From contig OV050030.1 in NCBI GenBank assembly GCA_920105625.2, positions 185,982,387-186,046,386 of the forward strand: a DNA stretch of 64,000 nt, in the 5' to 3' direction. The stretch comes from Clusia tigrina. Lineage: Eukaryota > Arthropoda > Insecta > Diptera > Clusiidae. A model generated the notes under the pieces. The model worked only from the letters and a program-made list of their open reading frames with translations, searched no databases and was not told where the DNA came from. Positions 9,085 through 20,000 of this stretch are shown here, piece after piece. A program made the translations under genes and the position numbers. How positions within the stretch are numbered: the first letter of the stretch is position 1; each line of letters begins with the position of its first letter.

Positions 9085-10525
9085 TGTTGTTCAAAGCTCC
9101 CACAATGTCCACGAAAGCAACTAGAGAGAACTCCTTGTTATGCAGGAAGTAGTCAATACTAGAGACTAAAGAGTGTAATGCAGTCTCTTCCGATTTGCCC
9201 GTGAAGTAGGCATGCTGAGACACTGACAGCTTATGTCTGTCTGAGCCTTAAGTGAATGTCTAACAACCTTTCCAGAGTTTTTAGACAGAAGGAGGACAGA
9301 CTAATGGGTCTTACGCTCCCTGGAGTTATGTGTTTAGCTCTTCCCGGCCTTCGGTATAAAAATTACCTTCACATGCTTGCATGACTGGAATATATGTTAA
9401 TTCAAGACAACTTTTGTAGTTCTTGAGCAGCCATTGGATTTTTAGATGCTCTGAATGTTGAATCTCAAATGGAGCTATGCCAGCTGGACCAGATGCTTTA
9501 TATGGTTTGAAGCTATGGATATCCCATTTCAAACTAGGCTTTTTGATTATATTTGGATTGACTTCGAATGCATTCGCGCTGGACCTCGTTCCCTGCGGAA
9601 TAGGGGCTCGAACAACCAGGAAAGTGCTTCTCTCGAAGATATATCTCACTAGTATTTGGGATCCAAGATCCATCGCCCTCGACAGGTAAACAGGTGCCAG
9701 TGGAGTATATGATAGGATCTTCTTAAGCCTAGACGTCTCAGAGATGTCATCGACGTCACCGCAAAACTTTCTCCACCTCTCTCTTTATTCCTTCCTTAGC
9801 TTAATTTTGATGGTTCTAAGTGCTGCTTTGTATAATACCCAGTCTGCACTATCTCTATACTTTGTTGCATTGTTAAAAACTCTCCTTCAGTTTTTTCTGA
9901 GTCCCTTAATTTCCTCACCCCACCAGGTAGGTTATTGTTTCCCCCTGGGTCTACTGAGGGAACAGGAGACAGAGCTTTATTGAGAGCATCCGTAAGAACC
10001 TCCACTGTCATCAATTTCCTCACACGTATTTGTGCTTGTAGGGTTTTGAGGTAGTAGTCTAGCTACGGTTTCCCTGTAGAGGTCCCAGTTTGCTTTCTTG
10101 ATATTTCTTATAGCCGAAGGGCTTGGTAATCTATCTTGAAGATCAAACCGGATTAGCCTATGATGTGAAAAAGAGTTTCTCTAGAACTCTCCAATTTAAG
10201 ATCCGGTCAGAAATTTATTCGGAGGGAAGGGTTATATCAAATATCTCCTGTCTGTTAGCAGTAATAAAAGTTGGTTCTGACCCTTTGTTACAGATAAGGT
10301 TAGTTGTTAAAATCTAGTTATATAATGACTCAACGCGTGCATTGACATCAGTACTGCACCAAATGTCTTGGTGCGCATTGGCAATACATCCAATGAAAGC
10401 GGTCACCCCTTGAAACTTTTGCATCCACAACAAGCTTCCGAAGGTTGGCATGACCAGCAATATAGGTCGAGACCAGTCAAATCCTTGTTGCTCTGTAATT
10501 GGGGAGAATAAATGAGCAAACATTT
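9085..10525 (-). pseudogene. LOA-type retrotransposon: endonuclease to reverse transcriptase, decayed
   Basis: From 10525 downwards the minus strand reads parts of the apurinic-type endonuclease (CIANAHQDIWCSTDVNARVES, matching the DANAHHTVWGSTDTNGRGES block of the intact copy, then EPTFITANRQEIFDI). Next come the linker (LPWWGEEIKGLRK near 9930) and reverse transcriptase pieces (FKPYKASGPAGIAPFEIQ near 9520, QHAYFTGKSEETALHSL near 9210, FVDIVGALNN near 9100). Reading frame changes are frequent. It retains no intact domain. Similarity is greatest to the outer LOA-type element at 15786-26605. Confidence 0.75.
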
Positions 10526-10639
10526 TTCTTTATGAGGATGCAAGACCTGGGTCTTCCTTCACGTACGGTATGCAACAAGCTATAACTATTAGTCCTGAGA
10601 AAGCAATCCAAGTCCCCGTGTGTCCATGGTGCTTGGATC

Positions 10640-11545
10640 AGGATGTCAACTCAACTGCGGCAGTGTCCCATACCACAGCAAGGCCACCATTACTACCTGA
10701 GGCTGCGTGGTGTCAGGAAGGGGACCTCCGTTAATATACAGTCTAATTTACTTGTTTTAGAGAAAATTTCAATCCATCAACATCAGTGGTCAGTGTATAT
10801 AGTTTTAAAAATGGTAAACTTTTTACTGGGGCAGCAAAGCGGATACACTAAATATCCATGTTTTCTTTTTCTGTGGGACAGTCGTGCGAAAAATGAACAC
10901 TGGAGCAGGAAAGACTGGCAGTCGAGAATGAACATGACTGTAGGAAAATCTAACATCGTTCATGAACCGTTGATCTGTCGAAAAAAAATCATTCTTCCGC
11001 CAGTGCATATAAAACTTTGACTTATAAAACATTTTGTTAAAGCTTTAGATAGGCATGGCGATTGCTTCAAATATATTTGTCAATTATTTCCTGGTCTCAG
11101 TATTGAAAAGTTAAAAGCAGGAATTTTTGATGGGCCACAAATCCGTACTCTTACCAACAATGATGAATTCAAAAACCACATGACTACAGATGAATTTGAA
11201 GCATGGAGAAGCTTTGTATCAGTTATCAACAATTTTTTGGGGGATCACAAAGCTAAAGAATATTCCAAAAAAGTAGACAAAATCCTCAAAAATTTCCAAA
11301 AACTAGTAGGTAATATGAGTGTCAGAATGCATTATTTGCAGTCATTTAGATACATTTTCTGACATCCAGGTTGATTATAACGAAAGACAAGGGGAACGGT
11401 TTCACGTCGACATTAAGATTATGGTGGAAAGATATCAAGGCTGTTGGGATCGGCATATGATGGAAGAGTACAAAAGGAACCAGCGAAATGACTGTCCGGA
11501 CCAAAAACACCAGAAAAAATCACATACAAAACATTCTTTGTAATT
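10640..11545 (+). pseudogene. broken copy of a multi-copy arthropod family of unknown function
   Basis: A continuous protein signal runs through three adjoining ORFs: FLLGQQSGYTKYPCFL near 10810, then ILPPVHIKL near 11000, FPGLSIEKLKAGIFDGPQIR near 11090, then GERFHVDIKIMVERYQGCWD near 11390-11450 and a basic C terminus to 11541. I recall this as a widespread family in arthropod genomes, usually annotated as uncharacterised and present in many copies, which suggests that it belongs to a mobile element; its role is not known to me. Two lesions are visible. A TGA follows HIKL at 11018-11020, where the frame otherwise continues, and a 1-base frameshift occurs near 11345 before the HLD-like block. 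The start was not identified. Confidence 0.6.
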
Positions 11546-11854
11546 TTTTATAGAACTTGGTTTGTTTGAAATCATTAGATAAATTGAAAATAAACGTTTT
11601 AAAAAAAAATTGTCTATTCTAAAATTTAATTTCCAGTATAAATGGATTTATCTCAAAAAGTAGAGTCAATTCAACAAAAATATTATTTTTGTATTTAGCA
11701 GACCAAAACGACGTAAAATTGACTAATCCCATGGCGCAGAATCAGTGTTCCCCACTGTTATCATTGATGAAATCTCTTTGTGTCTTCTTTTAATATTGAA
11801 ATATATCGTTAGATTATTGAGAAGTTAAGTTACAAATGAATCGGATAAAAATAA
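11546..11854. other. AT-rich interval, nothing recognised
   Basis: It lies between the arthropod-family remnant and the first recognisable helicase motif. No coding signal could be supported. Confidence 0.3.
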
Positions 11855-12582
11855 GTTTTGCGGATGCAAGACTATTTTGTTGTGTGGTGATTTTGGACAT
11901 ATTTTGCCTGTTGAACCGCATGGTTCACTATTAACTTTGATTGAAAATTCTATCACAAGTTGCAGAGAATTTGCTTTATTTCACCGTTTTATTGACTCAA
12001 AATATGGGAGCATTACTTAAAGAAGTTGAGTTTGTTAAATTTTTAAACTCGATTGGGAATGGAAGAGCACCACAAGTTCTTCAATTTGGTGAATATATTA
12101 TTCAAATTCCAAAACACTTGATCGGCGACGAGGCAAATATAACAACTGATATTTTTGGAAATGTGTTTGATAAAATTTTAATAGATTTAAATAAGATATT
12201 TTAGCTAAAAAAAATGATGATTTTTATTCAATCAATTCTGATATTTTGAACCGTTTGTCTGGTGTATAAAAAGTTTATTATAGCTATGATAAAATTATTT
12301 GTGACAACGATTCAGAAATAAACAATAATCCTGTAAATTTTTTGGATTCTTTTTCAATTAGTGGTTTACCACCACATAACTTAGCATTGAAAGTCAATAG
12401 TATTGTGGTTCTTATAAGAAATTTGTTTGCTAGGATGCATTAGACAATGGGACCAGAATGAGAATGAAAGTCTTAGACTATTATTCGTGTATTTGCTATG
12501 ACGATCAAAAAATCACAAGGGCAAACGTTTGATAGAATAGGAATTCTATTACGCCAACTAGTCTTAACGTATGACAGTTATA
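11855..12582 (+). pseudogene. Helitron-type Pif1-like helicase remnant, 5' part
   Basis: In shifting frames the strand reads LLCGDFGHILPVEPHGS near 11880 (helicase Walker B region), then SITSCREF, TQNMGALLKE and FLNSIGNG near 12000-12060 (the NMRA.....FL..IGNG block), and SINSDILNRLSG near 12230. It continues with FLDSFSISGLPPHNLALKVN near 12340 and MTIKKSQGQTFDRIGI near 12500 (motif VI). This order is diagnostic of Pif1-family helicases, and the GLPPH.L.LK block is typical of those carried by Helitrons. The Walker A and Rep domains are not seen. It is non-functional. A mariner element cuts it at 12583, and the rest resumes at 13526. Confidence 0.75.
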
Positions 12583-13523
12583 CGAGGGCGGATTGATATT
12601 GAAGCTACCAAAGTAGGAAAAAAAAAATTTTTTTTTTCAAAAACCATTTATTTCTCAACATAGTCTCCTTTTACTTCGACACACTTAGTAAGACGAGATT
12701 CCAACTTTTTTATACCATCTGAATAATACGATTTCGGGAATCCCTCAAAATACGCGTTAGTTTCGGTAATCACTTCTTCGTTTGAGATGAATCTTTCCTG
12801 CGAGCCATTTTTCTTCCACCCATTGTTTCGATTGATTTTTTGTTTCAGGTGTGTAATGGTGGACCCACGTTTCATCAACAGTTATTAATCGACGCCAAAA
12901 ATCAACAGGATTACGCTTTATCATGTCCAAACACCGCTGTGAAGTGGTCTGTCGAACTCGTTTTTGTTCGACACTGAGCAAACGCGGCACCTATCTTGCC
13001 GATAACTTTTTTATATGCAAATGTTCATGCAAAATGTTGAACACACGTTCATATGATATGATGTTTACCATTTCAACAATCTCACGCAACTTGACTCGGC
13101 GATCATTCATAACGATATCGAGGATTTTCTTGATATTTTCTTCAGTAACCACCTCTTTTGGCCTTCCTGTTGATGGCATTGTTGCAGTGCTTGTTCGGCC
13201 GCGTTTAAATTCAACAATCCAATATTTTACCATGTAATCTGACGGAGCAGACTCACCGTAATGTTTATCGAGCTTTTCTTTTGTCTCTTTCGCCGTTTTC
13301 CCTTTCAAATAATAGTGCACTGCACGAAATTCGCTTTTTTCCATTTTTCAAGAAACACAAAAGTTGCTTACTTCAAACGACTACAACAAATAAACTAATC
13401 GATGAATTTGGGTGAAATTTTAACAGCTGACATTTGACAGATCGCAATTTCTAAAAAAAAAAGTTTTTGGGTTTGTGCTGCCATCTAATGCCATCAGGTA
13501 GCTTCAATATCAATCCGCCCTCG
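12583..13523 (-). mobile_element. mariner element, 941 bp, internally deleted
   Basis: Perfect 27-bp inverted terminal repeats lie at 12583-12609 and 13497-13523, beginning CGAGGGCGGATTGATATTGA. They are flanked by the TA target duplication (12581-12582 and 13524-13525). Between them is a minus-strand mariner transposase gene with internal damage. Full-length mariners are usually near 1.3 kb, so about a quarter is missing. The perfect terminal repeats suggest it could have been moved by a transposase supplied elsewhere. It sits inside a Helitron-type helicase remnant, and joining the two flanks restores the helicase signal. Confidence 0.92.
12650..13344 (-). pseudogene. mariner transposase, catalytic core deleted
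   Basis: The start Met at 13344 opens MEKSEFRAVHYYLKGKTAKE, the N-terminal helix-turn-helix region of mariner transposases. It continues through STGRPKEVV (the AT-hook-like linker) and NILHEHLHIKKLSAR. After a frame change at about 12990 come VDETWVHHYTPETK, with the first catalytic Asp, and KQW. The sequence then jumps to KWLAG..RFISNEEVITE and the C terminus KLESRLTKCVEVKGDYVEK. The segment carrying the second and third catalytic Asp residues (D34D signature) is absent. No active transposase can be made. Confidence 0.88.
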
Positions 13524-13525
13524 TA

Positions 13526-13662
13526 TGTGGCTGCCTGTAGAGATAGATCGTTCGATGGCCTTAAGTTTTATGTATCCGAACATTGTGACCAAGGGTATTT
13601 AGTAAATGATGAACGTGTTTTTACCAAACATATTTTTTATACAGTTATTGTGAATCTATAGT
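13526..13662 (+). pseudogene. Helitron-type helicase remnant, 3' end
   Basis: Immediately after the mariner the frame reads YVAACRDRSFDGLKFYV, then EHCDQGYLVNDERVFTK. This is the end of a Pif1/Helitron helicase (usually YVALSR with downstream partly variable sequence). Removing the mariner and one TA joins cagttatat to this block as QLYVA, the expected family sequence, apart from a 1-base shift upstream. It confirms that the helicase copy predates the mariner. Confidence 0.72.
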
Positions 13663-13798
13663 GTTTATCTTACATATATTAAAAAAAAAAATTGTTCCGA
13701 AGTTGCCCTCTTGACAATTTATTCTGTTACGAAATTGCCATCCTGACAATTTACTCTAAATCTCTATACTCGGATTCGTACAACTGGATCGTGACGTA

Positions 13799-13842
13799 AT
13801 CAAACAATCGCAGGTTAAATTAAAATAATTAGCTTTATTTAA
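13799..13842 (-). repeat. 44-bp inverted repeat partner of 27049-27092
   Basis: The reverse complement of this stretch matches 27049-27092 at 42 of 44 positions. Both contain AATAAAGC and GCGATTGTTTGAT. The copy here lies downstream of the gag-like ORF on the same strand. An LTR or polyadenylation-region fragment present in two orientations would explain the pair. Confidence 0.6.
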
Positions 13843-13966
13843 CCGTTCCACTTCCGCCGCAAACTGTTGTAGAGACTCACCAACTTCCTGTCTCGGACAT
13901 TTCTTTCATCTGCTGTGAGTTCTGTTCCACTAGTTGAGTAAGTCGTGTTTCTCTCTGCTGTAATCG

Positions 13967-14236
13967 CTACTGCATTTTCTCATCGACTTCTTGAGCATTT
14001 TGTTTTAATCGCTGCAGCATCCTCTTCTCGAATGCTTGAACATTTTGGTGTAATTGTTCTTTGACATTTTGTTTGACGGATTGTATTGCCCCGATGAGTG
14101 CGATCATGTCGAAGTTATCCGTATTAGTTTCTTGCAGTGCTCCTTCTTGTCGAGATGTCATTGGTTCTTCAAATTGGAATTCATGCTCATCGACATCTAT
14201 ACCCTCCTCTTCTAAAGCGCTTTGTATATAAGTCAA
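13967..14236 (-). pseudogene. gag-like coiled-coil ORF, probably from an LTR retroelement
   Basis: The 89-codon ORF starts MTYIQSALEEEGIDVDEHEF, is acidic at first, and then turns into a Gln/Lys-rich heptad pattern (IQSVKQNVKEQLHQ, MLQRLKQNAQEVDEKMQ). After a stop it continues as QRLQQRETRLTQLVEQNSQQ to about 13905. Long N-terminal coiled coils of this kind are common in the gag proteins of insect Ty3/gypsy elements. No zinc knuckle or pol was found. A cellular coiled-coil fragment is possible but less likely in this setting. Confidence 0.4.
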
Positions 14237-14239
14237 GAC

Positions 14240-14750
14240 ACGGATCTATTTGAGAAGCCCTTGTCGATGGTAGAAAATGCTCTAGAATGTTCTCGAGAAG
14301 TTTATTTAAGAACCCATTTTGAAGTGTAAATTGATGAATGATCCAGAAACTTCTTTAATAGTGGAGGGAATGGTCTGGAATTTTCTACTTAACCATTCGA
14401 AAAGTATATAAGCAAAAGCAATTCAAAGTAAAGAACAGTTGAGAAGCAACCGTAACAGTGTTGTAACGACTCTATTTTTGGCTGGGGTAAACTCAGCGGG
14501 TTCCAGGGGTCGTATACAGAAATTAATATTATAAAACGGGCGTGTACTTGTATGTGGTATACTTTATTTAATTCATTTACCTATGTTACAATCATTTATA
14601 ATCTAAGTACTAATTTAATTTAACTTAAATTGTTAGTTTTGATAATTTAATTAAAATTAAATAATTTTGTTTTGCTAATTTACTCAACTAAAATAATTGG
14701 TCTTGCTAATCGTTTGGGATCTCGTTTGTATGGTCGCGGTTGGCAGTGCT
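14240..14750. other. unassigned, LTR-like promoter features
   Basis: On the plus strand AAGTATATAAGCAAAAGCAA (TATA box near 14403-14411) is followed by sequence resembling the transcribed start of insect LTRs. No matching partner LTR was identified, so no element is called. The rest (14560-14740) is AT-rich. Confidence 0.25.
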
Positions 14751-14858
14751 AGTCTCCGTTAGAATCGGTAGAACCATAAACTCGCGGTGCTGTATGTACG
14801 TCTTAGTCTCCACGAGAATCGGTAGAACCATAAACTCGTGGGGCGGTCTTTAGCGTTG
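14751..14858. repeat. tandem duplication, 54-bp period
   Basis: AGTCTCC begins at 14751 and again at 14805. Both units contain AGAATCGGTAGAACCATAAA and CTCG(C/T)GG(T/G)GC. The units differ at several positions, so the duplication is not recent. Confidence 0.75.
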
Positions 14859-15222
14859 GTATTAAGTCAAGTCTTGTACAAAGAGTATACTTTACCTTGG
14901 TGCTGCTGGTTGCTGGATCAGAGAGTGATCCTAAAATCCAGAACCACCTGCTTATATACTGCCAGCCGTCATGGGCCCGTGCTTTGTTTCCATTGCGGCT
15001 GCACCGTTGTATGCTTCCGTACACCGTTGGCCAGCTTCGCCTGTTGTCAAGCCCATGCTTGTTCTTGTTGCAGTTTAGTTGATCTTGGGCTACCTTGAGC
15101 TGGCGGTGGTCAATCATCAGGCTGCCACCGTTCCTCTCGACCCGCAGTGTTGATGCCTGTAGTCAGCGCAGCCTGAAACAATTACCGGTGGCCGTAGTGT
15201 TGTTGTTTCCGGTTTACAATCG

Positions 15223-15259
<37 letters not shown>

Positions 15260-15770
15260 ACGCCTAGCAAACATTCATACTGCGTCCAAGGCTAAGAATT
15301 CTTGTTTTCCTCTTTATGCTATGTCCGCACTGACAGCGCATGTGGTAGCCGCTCTGCTGTGGATGCGTTGTGTGTTAGCTTTGGTCGTTGTATTGTTGTC
15401 TGCGGTTCGAATCGTTTATTCGTAATGCTGTTTGTTAGTGTACTAGGTCGGCTTGAGTCTTGCCAAGCGTTGCCTGTCTCGCGATCCACTCTGGAACATG
15501 AATAGGTTTTGTTGTAGGATTGTGCTGATGTGTTTCTTCTTCTTTGGTGCGTTGTATTTGTTGTTATATTTTATAATTGTTGCACTTAGCTTTTCTTATT
15601 ACAATTTATTGGCTTAGCCAATCATTGCAGCTGGTATAACCAATTGTTCGTTGCATGTTTTCTGCGCTCCCGTCTTTGTTAAATCTTGTTGGTGTAATTA
15701 ACATGGGGTCGTTTACCTTTTTGTTAATTATCAACTCTCGTGTGATGTAGGGGATGTTTGTACACTGTAT
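14859..15770. other. unassigned interval with a (GTT)n microsatellite
   Basis: On the minus strand GGCAGTATATAAGC near 14950 looks like a TATA box. Low-complexity GTT/CTG-rich sequence runs through much of the stretch. No protein family was recognised in any frame. It may be part of the same LTR-like region as 14240-14750. Confidence 0.25.
15222..15260. repeat. (GTT)n microsatellite, about 13 units
   Basis: An uninterrupted GTT run. In other frames it gives poly-Cys or poly-Val ORFs, which are not taken as coding. Confidence 0.95.
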
Positions 15771-15785
15771 ATTTTGTTAGTAGGT
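15771..15785. repeat. 15-bp target-site duplication, right copy of outer LOA-type element
   Basis: ATTTTGTTAGTAGGT is repeated exactly at 26606-26620. The bases on either side differ. The two copies bracket the outer non-LTR element at its 3' (15786) and 5' (26605) ends. Confidence 0.88.
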
Positions 15786-15880
15786 TAGGTTAGGATAACG
15801 TGGCAGCCGGTCCAAGGACCAGTTCACTCAGACCACCATGGGTCCATTGTGATACCACCGCGCAACAACGCACCTCCGAT

Positions 15881-16249
15881 TCACTCGTCGAACCATTTCG
15901 AAGCCCTAATAAAGCGCAGGATTTGTTTGACCTTCGCGATAGACACCTCTGTAAGAGAGCTAAAAGCGTATTTGCCTAAAGAGCCCGCTCTGCTTCTAGC
16001 CAGAGCGGGGCAACTACAGAAGAAATGTTCCACAGTCTCCTCCTCCTCCTCATCCCCACAGTTTCTGCAGTATTCATGAGAGAATACTCCCAGCCTGAGA
16101 GCATGTATGCCGAACAGGTACTGACCAGTTACACAAGCCACGACCTTAGAGATATTCTCTCTCGACAGGGCAAGCAAGTCTCTAGATTTCCATCTATTAA
16201 GTTCCGGCCACATTAGCCTAGTCGTTAGGCCAAGACCCGTTGGTCTCAC
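15881..16249 (-). pseudogene. outer LOA-type element: C-terminal Cys/His region
   Basis: The ORF contains CRNCGDEEEEETVEHFFCSC, the C-x2-C...H...C cluster at the C terminus of LOA/I-type ORF2, preceded by GQYLFGIHALRLG. It follows the RNase H domain, with a frameshift between them near 16220-16249, where the two frames overlap. The cluster probably binds nucleic acid during target-primed reverse transcription; that role is family inference. Confidence 0.8.
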
Positions 16250-16933
16250 GCACGACCCTATCCTTCAGCATCAGTTTACAGGTGGCAATTGGTATTCCAA
16301 TCTCACATCTGTCCGTGCACAAAGGAAGGTTGGTACCACGTCTGGCTAAGTCATCAGCCCTACAGTTCCCCTCAATATCCCTATGCCCCGGAACCCATAT
16401 AAGGTGTACCTTGAAAACGGTACTGATATCATTTACAGCTGCTCGGCAGTCCTGAGCAACCTTTGATTTCGGTGCCACCGAATTCATTGACATGATGGCC
16501 GCCTGGCTATCCGAGTAGATATTTATAATATTTCTTGTTACGGCATGTCTAGTTAAGTAGACGGCTACCTCCTTTATGGCTACGACCTCTGCTTGATAAA
16601 CACTGCAGTGGTCGGGGAGACGGAAATAAAGTTCCAGTCCCGGTTCTTTTGAGAAAACTCCAAAACCGACTCTATCGTCAAGTTTGGATCCGTCAGTGTA
16701 GAAATTAAGTCCCCCCTTCTCCATGGCATTGGTGTTTGCCACTCTCTTCTAGACGGAATATATGTCTGGAAGTGCCTATCGAAGTTGAGATTAGGTATGC
16801 AGTGGTCAATGTGTTGGATAGAACTACTCCAGGTATGCGCAATAGTCGAGTGACCAATCTGCCGATCATGCTATAACGTCGCACATTTCAGCCTTAGTGC
16901 TGATGTGGCGGCCACTTGTTTCCCTACCAGCTC
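16218..16933 (-). pseudogene. outer LOA-type element: RNase H domain and preceding connector
   Basis: The connector ELVGKQVAATSALRLK starts at the insertion point (16925) and is followed, after a stop and frameshift, by the RNase H ORF (16742-16218). RNase H blocks are FYTDGSKLDDRVGFGVFS, YQAEVVAIKEVAVY, INIYSDSQAAIMSMNS and IWVPGHRDIEGNCRADDLA, so all catalytic acidic residues are present. Its upstream continuation is at 22712, beyond the inner element. A frameshift near 16740 and another at the C-terminal boundary break the frame. Confidence 0.85.
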
Positions 16934-16944
16934 TAATGTAGGTA
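16934..16944. repeat. 11-bp target-site duplication, 3' side of inner LOA-type element
   Basis: TAATGTAGGTA recurs at 22701-22711 on the other side of the inner element. Joining the outer element across these copies reads ALEVILNLPTL directly into ELVGKQVAATSALRL, the expected connector. Confidence 0.9.
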
Positions 16945-16958
16945 TTATTATTATTATT
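16945..16958 (-). repeat. (TAA)n 3' tail of inner element
   Basis: The 3' end consists of about five ATT/TAA units directly next to the target duplication. A TAA-repeat tail is characteristic of I-type elements and their relatives, instead of poly(A). Confidence 0.85.
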
Positions 16959-17014
16959 GACAGGCTAAAAGAACACCGCGACCTAAAAGATCTATTGTGC
17001 AGCCTCGTACCCAA

Positions 17015-20000
17015 CTAAAACAGTCCTAGACTGTTTATAAATCTCGTAACTGCTGTGGGCTTAATTTTAACTAGGTGATTTGGAGATATGAACCCACTGC
17101 CTAGGTACTTATGTCTGCGTCTTGCCACCGCTGGGCAAGTGCACAGAATGTGTTCTGCCGTTTCCTGCTTCTCTTGACAGAGTCGACAAGAATCGTCTTC
17201 TACCACGCCTATTTTCTTTAGGTGGTAATTTAGTTTACAGTGTCCTGTTAAAAGTTCAGTGTATAGTTTGATGTCATTTCTGCTGAGGTTTAAAGAAGCA
17301 TCTACCCTTATGTGTTCAGGATCAATGAGTAGTCTCGACTGCCGCATGCCTTTTTGGGCTCTCCAGTAGTTTAGCAGACTTCGTTTTTCCTGTTCGCACA
17401 ACAAGTTATTTGTGAAGCTACTGTTTACCCCACAGAAGGGTTCTGGGCCTATAAAGGCAGTGTCTGCACCCTTTTTTGCTAAAGAATCTGCCATTTCGTT
17501 GCCCTCATGTCCCTCGTGTCCCGGTACCCACATTAGCGTAACAGAGTTTCTCGCTGCTAGGGTATTGAGAAGTTTACAGCATTCCCAGACCAGCTTTGAT
17601 TGGAATGAGAAGTTTATTAATGATTTTAGAGCTGCCTGGCTATCTGAGAGTATGCATATTTTGGTGTTGCGTGTACCCCTGCGTAGACATTCTCTAGCAC
17701 ATAACTCTAAAGCGTGGACCTCCGCCTGAAAAATGGAAGCTGTTTTTCCCATTGCAATTGCTTTTTGGAAATTTGGCCCTACAATTCCAGCTCCTGCACT
17801 GCCATCTTCCATTTTGGACCCATCTGTATACCACAACTGAGAGTCCTGTTTTATTGTTATTTCCTTGTTTCTCCAAGCTGAACGGTCACTGATGACCACT
17901 TTGAATTGCTTTGAGAAGTCTAATTTTCTGTCCATTTTGTCGAAGACCATGAGGCACGGAGAATTCCAGACAGTGTCCAGAATCTTTGCGTGCCCCGAAA
18001 GGTTGCCTTCTTTAAGATGGGCTAGATTAGGTAGCCTTAGGGCCGCGCTGGCCGCCATCCTTTTAACTACAAGGTGTAGAGGAGTCAGTCCAGTGATCAC
18101 TCCCAAAGCTAGTGTGGGGCACGTTCTCATTGCTCCCGTCACACTCAAACAGGCTATACGGTGAATCTTGTTAAGAGTCCTCTGAGCTCCTGTTTGGTTG
18201 ACTTTTGGCCACCATACCAACGACGCATAAGTAATCATTGGTACTATTATTGTTTTATATGACCACGCCATCATTTTTGGCCGTAGTCCCCATGTTTTAC
18301 CGTACAACCTCTGGCAAGCATAGGTTGCTCTTAAGGCTTTACTAGTTATGTATGATAAGTGGTTTTTCCAAGTTAGAGTTTTGTCCAGGATTACTCCCAG
18401 ATATTTCATTTCATTGGACATTGTTAAGTTTGTGGTCCCTAAACTTAAAGTCCCCAGATTCAGTTTCCTTCTTTTGGTGAAGGGTACCACGTTTGTTTTA
18501 TTCGGATTTATCGATAGTCCTTTCTCCTGACACCAGTTTTGAGTGATATCAAGAGCTAGTTGCATGCGATCTGTTATGGTAGAGTCAAACTTGCCTCTGA
18601 CCATAATTACCAAATCATCCGCAAAGCCCTGAATTTCGTATCCGAGGTCATTGAGAGTTTGTAAGAGCTCGTCGATAACCAATAACCATAGGAGTGGCGA
18701 TAGGACGCCCCCCTGGGGACATCCTTTGGTTGACCTGACAATTTGCTTTGCTGTCCCTGTTTCAAAGATTGTCGTTCTGTTTTTCAGCATGTTGAGAACC
18801 CATGTTATGATCAGTCTTTGTATACCTTTCCTGTTCATCCCCTCCTCAATTGATCTGAAAGTAGCATTGTCAAAAGCCCCCGTAATGTCAACCGATGTAC
18901 AGAGAGCTATTTCTTTACCCTCAAACGCCTTTTCAATTTTGCTTGTTAAGCTATGTATGGCTGTCTCAGTCGATTTGCCTGATTGGTAAGCGTATTGTTC
19001 AATATGAAGAGGAGAATCTTTAAGATAAGTTTCCCTGATATATTGGTCCAGAATTTTTTCCATAACTTTTAGCAGGAATGACGTCAGGCTAATGGGCCGA
19101 TAGGCTTTTGGCGTGTGGTCCGCCTTTTTGCCTGCTTTCGGTATGAAAGCCACCCTAGCCTTCGTCCAAGGTTTAGGCACTATGCCTAGCTCCAGGCTTA
19201 TCCTGAAAATGTTTGTTAGCACAGGTGCTAATACATCAACACCTTGCCGAAGTAGGCACGGTTGTATATTATCGACACCTGGCGATTTGAATGGTCTAAA
19301 AGTGGAGATAGCCCATTTGGTTTTATTGACGGTGAAGATTCTGCGAGCCAGTGAGAGTTCCCTCCGTGTAGGCATCAAGAAACGAGTATTCTCGATGATT
19401 TCACTATCCTCTCCGCTAGTGGCACAGCCTGGAAAGTGAGTGTCCAACAAAAGCTGTCCCGTCTCTTCCAGGCTCTCCGTAAAATTTCCGTCAGGCTTCT
19501 TGAGTGTAGAAAGCCCGTTTGAGTGATCTTTATTGAGTGACTTCTGGAGTCGGGTAGCTGCTGGGAGGGTTTCAATCTCCTCACAGTACTTTTTCCATGA
19601 GTCTCTCTTAGATCTTCTCAACTCATTATTATAGGCCGTTAAGGCACTTCTATAAGATGCCCAGTCACCATTAGACTTGGCCCTATTAAAGAGTTGACGG
19701 GCTTTTTTGCGCAAAACATTTAGCTCCCCGCTCCACCAGGGTACGTTCCTAGAACGTTTCTTCACAACTAAATTGCAGCTACTTTCAAAAGCCTTGATTA
19801 TTATATTATTTAATTTGTTAACTTCAAGATCTAGTTCCTGAGAGTTACTTATTTTTTCACTAAGGCCCGCAATATTTTGCTCTAAGTAAAAGTTATATAT
19901 CGACCAGTTGGTCTTCCTAACATTTCTCATTTCGAAGGTGCCTCCAATCTCCCCCCCCAGATCAAAGCAAATGTACCTATGGTCCGACAAGGAGACCTCA

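Noticed and set aside
14838..15505. Cys-rich plus-strand ORFs suggesting small secreted proteins
   Set aside because: The Cys and Val runs come from a (GTT)n microsatellite and related low-complexity sequence.
15780..15796. TAGGTTAGGTTAGG, resembling the TTAGG insect telomere repeat
   Set aside because: Only about two and a half units. It coincides exactly with the 3' tail of the outer LOA-type element next to its target duplication, so it is an element tail.
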